Source of the DNA: JAAFIP01 sp043747295
Lineage (GTDB): Bacteria > Pseudomonadota > Gammaproteobacteria > Burkholderiales > Burkholderiaceae_C
NCBI GenBank assembly: GCA_043747295.1
Contig: JAYTPK010000050.1
Coordinates: 1 to 10,147 of the forward strand
Direction of reading: 5' to 3'
Length of the DNA stretch: 10,147 nucleotides
Shown: positions 5,727 to 10,147 of the stretch, one piece after another
Layout of the letters: every line of letters begins with the position of its first letter
Numbering within the stretch: position 1 is the stretch's first letter
Program-made: the position numbers and the translations under genes
Notes under the pieces: generated by a model
The model's database searches: none
Seen by the model: the letters and a program-made list of their open reading frames with translations, nothing else
What the model was told of the DNA's origin: nothing

Positions 5727-6344
5727 ATGAAAAAATCACAAAGCGGCCTTTCTCTGGTAGTTGTTATGTCTATGCTGGGCATCATCTTGCTGCTCAGCGT
5801 CATCACAGCCAAAGTCAGTCTGTTGGGCGAGAAATCTGCCCGCAACGACAGAGACCGTCAAATTGCCTACCAAGCTGCCGAAGCTGCGTTGGCTGATGCT
5901 GAGCTGGATATTTTTGGCCCTAATACAGCGGCAAATAATCGTTGCAAAATTTACTCCGACGACCTCAAAGGTTTATTCGATTCCGGCTGCAGTGCTACAG
6001 CAGCCTCGCGAGGTTTTTGCACCAGTGACGTAGGCAAAGTAGGCACATCCTATGCCACAGTCAATTTCGAGGACTTTAATAACACCACGCGAGTGCCTGC
6101 TGTGCTAGGCGAATTTACTGGCCGCTCCGCCAACTTTCCAGTTGGTGCCAACGGGTTATCCGTTCAGCTGCCCCGTTATGTCGTTGAGCTGGTACCCCAC
6201 CGCGCAATTTTATCTAACGGCACTACTGTAGAGAAAAAAGCTTTCTTGATCACCGCTGTAGGCTATGGTCCCAGCATAGAAACCAAAGTGATGCTGCAGG
6301 CCACGATTTTCAAGCCTCAACCCAACTCTAATCCAGGCTGCTAA
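5727..6344 (+). CDS. pilX: Type IV pilus minor pilin PilX
   Basis: A 205-residue protein starting MKKSQSGLSLVVVMSMLG, then a hydrophobic helix to about residue 32. The possible cleavage is after Gly7. At +5 of the mature form there is Val instead of the Glu normal in pilins; this Glu loss is known for PilX proteins. The block RNDRDRQIAYQAAEAALADAE (about 39-59) is the PilX N-terminal signature. The C-terminal half has four scattered Cys and should form the globular head. PilX is thought to sit at the tip with PilV, PilW and PilY1. No clear Shine-Dalgarno precedes the ATG; pilY1 starts two bases after the stop. The gene is intact. Confidence 0.87.
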   Translation: MKKSQSGLSLVVVMSMLGIILLLSVITAKVSLLGEKSARNDRDRQIAYQAAEAALADAELDIFGPNTAANNRCKIYSDDLKGLFDSGCSATAASRGFCTSDVGKVGTSYATVNFEDFNNTTRVPAVLGEFTGRSANFPVGANGLSVQLPRYVVELVPHRAILSNGTTVEKKAFLITAVGYGPSIETKVMLQATIFKPQPNSNPGC

Positions 6345-6346
6345 AA

Positions 6347-9300
6347 ATGAAACTCAATTCTATATCCAGTAAACTGGCAATAGGCGCATTTAGCCTGCTG
6401 CTAATCGGCTTTTTAGTTAAAACGCTGGCTTTCACTACCCCTCCACCAGCGGTAGAAATTGAAAACGGCCCGCTTTTAAAAACAGCCCAAACAACCAACA
6501 TTGCGTTAGCACTTTCTGTTGAATGGCCAACCTCGGGCCAAGCATATCCAGATGTTACCTACCAAGACGGTAAAGAATACATTGGTTACTTCAACCCAAA
6601 GCGTTGCTACACCTACCCCGGCTACGTTGGCGGCGGAACTAGAACAACAGCTAATTTCGTGCCTAGCTCTGATTATTTTGTGGCTACAGGTTTTACTGAC
6701 GCAAACAGATACTGCAACCAAGCTGGCACTGGCACTGGCTTTAGTGGCAACTATTTAAACTATGCATCTATGTCTGCCATGGACATATTGCGTTTGGCAT
6801 TAACTGGTGGGTACCGCGACGTTGACACTGCAGATTTGACGATATTGCAACGCGCTACGTTGTATTCTTCTGGCAATACCTTTAGTGATGGATATTACTT
6901 CGGCTACAAAGCATTAGCTGCTAACTTAGTAACTAGGGTTACGCCCTTTACCGTGAATCAAGAAGTTTTCAGCGCAAGCTGCCTAGACCAAGTGTTTTTC
7001 GGAACTGGCGGATACGGCAACGGCAACGATTGTGGTAACCCAGGCAGCACACAAAATTTGAATCCAGCAACCTATGTTGCTGCCACTTCTGGTGCTACCA
7101 CTACTACTATCATGCCCACAACTGGGCCTAACGCTCCGATAGGAACTGCATTTGTCAGTGCTGGAACCTTGACATTTACTTATCCAGTGACCGGCCCAGT
7201 TAACGCAAGTCCACAATTTACGGCAACTGGCAGCACCACTAATACAGCACCAACGAGCGGACCGATTACATTGCTAAGTACCACGACTACGTACGCTGCG
7301 ACTGGTAGCACAACTACCACGATGCCGACCGTTGGCCCTGTCGACTTTACTTGGACCGCGATTGGTAGGAGCACGTTAATACAGACGGATGGCAGTCCTG
7401 GTGGATCTACAAACCATCCCACTGGCGGTTATGTATGCCGTACTTCAAGCGGTAGTGGCAGACTAGTTACTTTTCCATCTACAGGCGTCTCTTTGTCCGT
7501 CATTAGCTCTTGCCCAAGCGGCACAAGCTACAACTTGAGCACAATTGCATTAGCATCAGACAGAAATATTTACACCACCTACAGAAAAAACTACACAGTC
7601 TACACTGGCACAACAATAAATACTTACCGTGTCTACACCACTACGTCAGCATGGATTAAATACAACGAAGTGCCGGTGTATCAAGTGTATGGTGCGCCAC
7701 AATATGCAGTGTTAAAACCACGTGTCAAGGTGTGTGATGATGATGAAGCTGCTACACGCCCAGATTTGTGTCTGTCTTATCCAAGTGGTAAATTCAAACC
7801 TGTTGGAGAGCTGCAGAAGAAAGCCGACGCTGTTCGGGTTTCAGCGTTCGGTTATCTCCTAGACAACAACACCTCAAGATATGGTGGCGTGCTCAGAGCA
7901 CCCATGAAGTATCTTGGCCCTAACAAATACGACACTACAGGAGCTAAAGTTGCAAACACCGAAAACGAATGGGATGCTAGCACTGGTGTTTTTATAAGCA
8001 ACCCGCTAGCTGACGCTGGCGCCTATAGTGGTGTGGTGAATTACCTTAACAGGTTCGGCATTACAGGCGACTACAAAAGCTATGACCCTGTAGGCGAGTT
8101 GTACTACGAGGCACTTCGTTATTTGCAAGGTTTACAACCTACTGCGCAAGCAACATCGGGGGCAACCACGGCTATGGCAGATGGCTTCCCTTACTACACC
8201 AACTGGACCGACCCAGTTGAAAACTCCTGCCAACGCAATAACTACATTTTGGCAATCGGTGATGTTAACGTGTGGTATGACCGCTCTTTACCTGGCGCTG
8301 GTGAAAACGATGCAGGGAATTTTGTTCGTGCAACTGAAACGATTCCTGGAACCAGCAGGCAACTAAATTCGAAGTATTGGACTAATCTTGTCAGTGATTT
8401 TGAAACTGGCACCAGCACCAACTATGTTGACACCCTAGGTCGTAACCAAAATACTTTGGGAAACCCTAACCCACGCACTGGCTTAAGCACTTTAGATACG
8501 AAATTAACTGGAGCTAGTCAAGGTGGATACACATGGGCTGGTTTGGCTTATTGGGCTAACACTCAGCCTATTCGAGAAGACGTTAAAGCGGGCAGCAGCA
8601 TGAAGGATGTGCGAGTGCGCACCTTCACTATTGACGTTGACGAAGGCGGCAATGGAAGTATCGAAGACGATAATGATCGCGGGACTACCCCTAGAAATAG
8701 TGCTTTCTATTTGGCTGGAAAATATGGATTCTTTAAGGATAGCAACTTGGACGGCAACCCCTACAAGTCAACACAAAACACATCAAGCAATGCAGAGTGG
8801 ACTGGTGGTAGTGCAGGTGATCTGCCAGTAGGGTATGTATTAGCCAGTCAAGCACAGCGCTTGGTAGATGCTATCAAATCGTTCTTCTCTGAGTCTGCCA
8901 AAGAAAGCGGCACCATTTCTGTATCGTCTGTTAGTTCTACACGTTTTGCAGTCACATCAGCAAACGGTGGTAAATTTTCGCCTCGATTTGATACCCGCGA
9001 TTGGTCTGGCACCGTCATAAAAACCACGTTATCTTTGAATACTGTCACAGGTGATTTGAGTGAAAATCCTGTAGCTGTTTGGGATGCTGGACTGGTATTA
9101 ACTCAAGGCTCTACTTTACCGGCTACAACTACACCAACAGGTGGACAGATTCGCCCAGAAGACCGGAAAATTGTTACGGCTATTGGTGCCACTACGCTAG
9201 TCGCCAAAACCTTTACCTATGCAGATTTGGGTGCTGATATTCCTGCTAGCTACAGTACCACTTTGGTGGTAGGTACGGTTTCAACGCCTATTTCTAACAC

Positions 9301-10147
9301 CTTGATGTTGAGCTATCTGCGTGGCGACAGAACCTTTGAGATTGGTAAGCCTAATGGCGTGTTCAGATCGCGTAGCAATATTTTGGGCGATATAGTTAAC
9401 TCTGGACCTATTTACAAAAAAGAAGCTAACGCCACCCGCTTTGGCACGGGCTACAAAGCTTTTTCTGACAGTGCCAGAACGCGCACAGGCGCGGTTTATG
9501 TAGGCGCGGGTGACGGCATGTTGCACGCCTTTCGCGAGACTGATGCAAAAGAGCTTTTTGCCTATATTCCTAATGCGCTCATTGATTCACTGCCAGTACT
9601 AGCCTCGCCCACCTACAGGCGACGCGCCTTTGTCGATGCCGTGCCTGAGGTAGACGAAGTACAAATCAACGGCGCCTGGAAAACTATCCTTGCCAGTGGC
9701 ATGGGTGGTGGTGCTCGAGGTGTTTTTGCACTAGACGTAACTAACCCTGATAGCTTCTCAAAAGACAATGTGTTATTCGAGTTCACCAACAAGAACGATG
9801 CCGACATGGGCAACGTAGTCACCGCGCCTAAGCTAGTCAAAATGCGCGTAGCAGGGTCTGTTCCAGCCAACTACAAATGGTATTTAGCAGTTACCAGTGG
9901 GTTTAACAACTACCGTACCAATGTCAGCCCCTACAGTACCAGCGGCGAGCAGGCCTTATTTTTGCTGAGTGTAGAAAAAACTCTGGGCGAAGCTTGGGTT
10001 TTAAATGACAACTACTTCAAAATGTCAGTCCCCTTAAACGATGCAACCAAAGCAAATGGTATGTCGCAAGCTGGGCTTCTGTTAGGTGAAGCTGACGAGG
10101 TCACTACGTTCTACACTGGTGATCTTCAAGGTAATGTCTGGAAATTT
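6347..10147 (+). CDS. pilY1: PilY1 type IV pilus tip adhesin/assembly factor (3' end beyond window)
   Basis: An uninterrupted frame of 1267 codons runs from the ATG at 6347 to the right edge. Residues 1-29 look like a signal peptide, with possible cleavage after VKTLA. The N-terminal region has NIALALSVEWP (51-61), GYFNPKRCYTY (80-90) and FSGNYLNYASMSAMD (132-146), where the family has an SGNFLNWATM-like motif. No DxSxS MIDAS motif is present. A Thr-rich repeat insert spans about 245-336 and a Tyr/Thr-rich stretch about 409-455. Family blocks follow: VKVCDDD, a GGVLRAPMKYLGP block, FTIDVDEGGN (760-769), and DSNLDGN (798-804), an EF-hand-like possible calcium loop. The C-terminal beta-propeller starts with YLRGDR (990-995) and GDIVNSGPIY, then VYVGAGDGMLHAF (1050-1062) and GDLQGNVWKF at the edge. 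It starts two bases after pilX with no clear ribosome site, so translation is probably coupled. Role: secreted tip adhesin, pilus priming and control of retraction. Confidence 0.9.
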   Translation, partial: MKLNSISSKLAIGAFSLLLIGFLVKTLAFTTPPPAVEIENGPLLKTAQTTNIALALSVEWPTSGQAYPDVTYQDGKEYIGYFNPKRCYTYPGYVGGGTRTTANFVPSSDYFVATGFTDANRYCNQAGTGTGFSGNYLNYASMSAMDILRLALTGGYRDVDTADLTILQRATLYSSGNTFSDGYYFGYKALAANLVTRVTPFTVNQEVFSASCLDQVFFGTGGYGNGNDCGNPGSTQNLNPATYVAATSGATTTTIMPTTGPNAPIGTAFVSAGTLTFTYPVTGPVNASPQFTATGSTTNTAPTSGPITLLSTTTTYAATGSTTTTMPTVGPVDFTWTAIGRSTLIQTDGSPGGSTNHPTGGYVCRTSSGSGRLVTFPSTGVSLSVISSCPSGTSYNLSTIALASDRNIYTTYRKNYTVYTGTTINTYRVYTTTSAWIKYNEVPVYQVYGAPQYAVLKPRVKVCDDDEAATRPDLCLSYPSGKFKPVGELQKKADAVRVSAFGYLLDNNTSRYGGVLRAPMKYLGPNKYDTTGAKVANTENEWDASTGVFISNPLADAGAYSGVVNYLNRFGITGDYKSYDPVGELYYEALRYLQGLQPTAQATSGATTAMADGFPYYTNWTDPVENSCQRNNYILAIGDVNVWYDRSLPGAGENDAGNFVRATETIPGTSRQLNSKYWTNLVSDFETGTSTNYVDTLGRNQNTLGNPNPRTGLSTLDTKLTGASQGGYTWAGLAYWANTQPIREDVKAGSSMKDVRVRTFTIDVDEGGNGSIEDDNDRGTTPRNSAFYLAGKYGFFKDSNLDGNPYKSTQNTSSNAEWTGGSAGDLPVGYVLASQAQRLVDAIKSFFSESAKESGTISVSSVSSTRFAVTSANGGKFSPRFDTRDWSGTVIKTTLSLNTVTGDLSENPVAVWDAGLVLTQGSTLPATTTPTGGQIRPEDRKIVTAIGATTLVAKTFTYADLGADIPASYSTTLVVGTVSTPISNTLMLSYLRGDRTFEIGKPNGVFRSRSNILGDIVNSGPIYKKEANATRFGTGYKAFSDSARTRTGAVYVGAGDGMLHAFRETDAKELFAYIPNALIDSLPVLASPTYRRRAFVDAVPEVDEVQINGAWKTILASGMGGGARGVFALDVTNPDSFSKDNVLFEFTNKNDADMGNVVTAPKLVKMRVAGSVPANYKWYLAVTSGFNNYRTNVSPYSTSGEQALFLLSVEKTLGEAWVLNDNYFKMSVPLNDATKANGMSQAGLLLGEADEVTTFYTGDLQGNVWKF
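7079..7339 (+). repeat. Threonine-rich imperfect repeat within pilY1
   Basis: Three copies of a roughly 15-residue unit, near ATGSTTTTMPTxGP, lie at protein positions 246-261 (ATSGATTTTIMPTTGP), 293-306 (ATGSTTNTAPTSGP) and 318-331 (ATGSTTTTMPTVGP). Copies 2 and 3 are close together; copy 1 is separated from copy 2 by 31 residues. The DNA copies differ at many codon positions, so the repeat is old or kept at the protein level. It probably forms an extended stalk or surface loop. Confidence 0.6.

Noticed and set aside
7735..7746. Short GAT repeat in pilY1 as a phase-variation tract
   Set aside because: Only three units and in-frame by triplets, so slippage would not shift the frame; no long homopolymer was seen in the gene.

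Overview
The window looks like chromosomal DNA of a betaproteobacterium in the order Burkholderiales, most likely the family Comamonadaceae. This is judged by eye from the close family resemblance of the GlyA, NrdR, lytic transglycosylase and PilY1 proteins to remembered Comamonadaceae sequences. No database search was possible.

Layout. At 1-260 (minus strand) is the N-terminus of a probable DUF349-domain protein that runs off the left edge. From 261 to 1014 there is no convincing protein gene, but the stretch is full of nucleic-acid structure. On the minus strand a sigma70-like promoter (519-547) leads straight into five consecutive stem-loops, ending in a very strong hairpin and a T-tract (354-512); this looks like an unannotated small RNA gene. 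On the plus strand another good promoter (727-756) leads into a second run of hairpins (772-915), which is either the 5' leader of the next gene or a second small RNA. At 1015-1881 is a membrane-anchored SLT-type lytic transglycosylase. At 2146-3390 is glyA (serine hydroxymethyltransferase), followed by a 12-bp stem-loop. At 3577-4026 is nrdR, the repressor of ribonucleotide reductase genes, with its own likely promoter.

From 4159 to the right edge runs a type IV pilus minor-pilin operon: pilV, pilW, pilX and the first 1267 codons of pilY1. The genes are tightly packed (ATGA overlap, 27-bp gap, 2-bp gap) and probably co-transcribed. PilV, PilW and PilX carry prepilin-type N-termini and should form the pilus-tip/priming complex together with PilY1, the large secreted tip adhesin and retraction regulator. 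A fimT/fimU-type gene, usual at the head of such clusters, is not seen between nrdR and pilV. PilE and the end of PilY1 would lie beyond the right edge. Base composition drops from about 57-60% G+C in sampled glyA lines to about 37-45% in sampled pilY1 lines.

The housekeeping genes are ordinary. The parts most worth a second look are the structured intergenic region at 350-920, the threonine-rich repeat insert and missing MIDAS motif in PilY1, and the short structured leader between nrdR and pilV.
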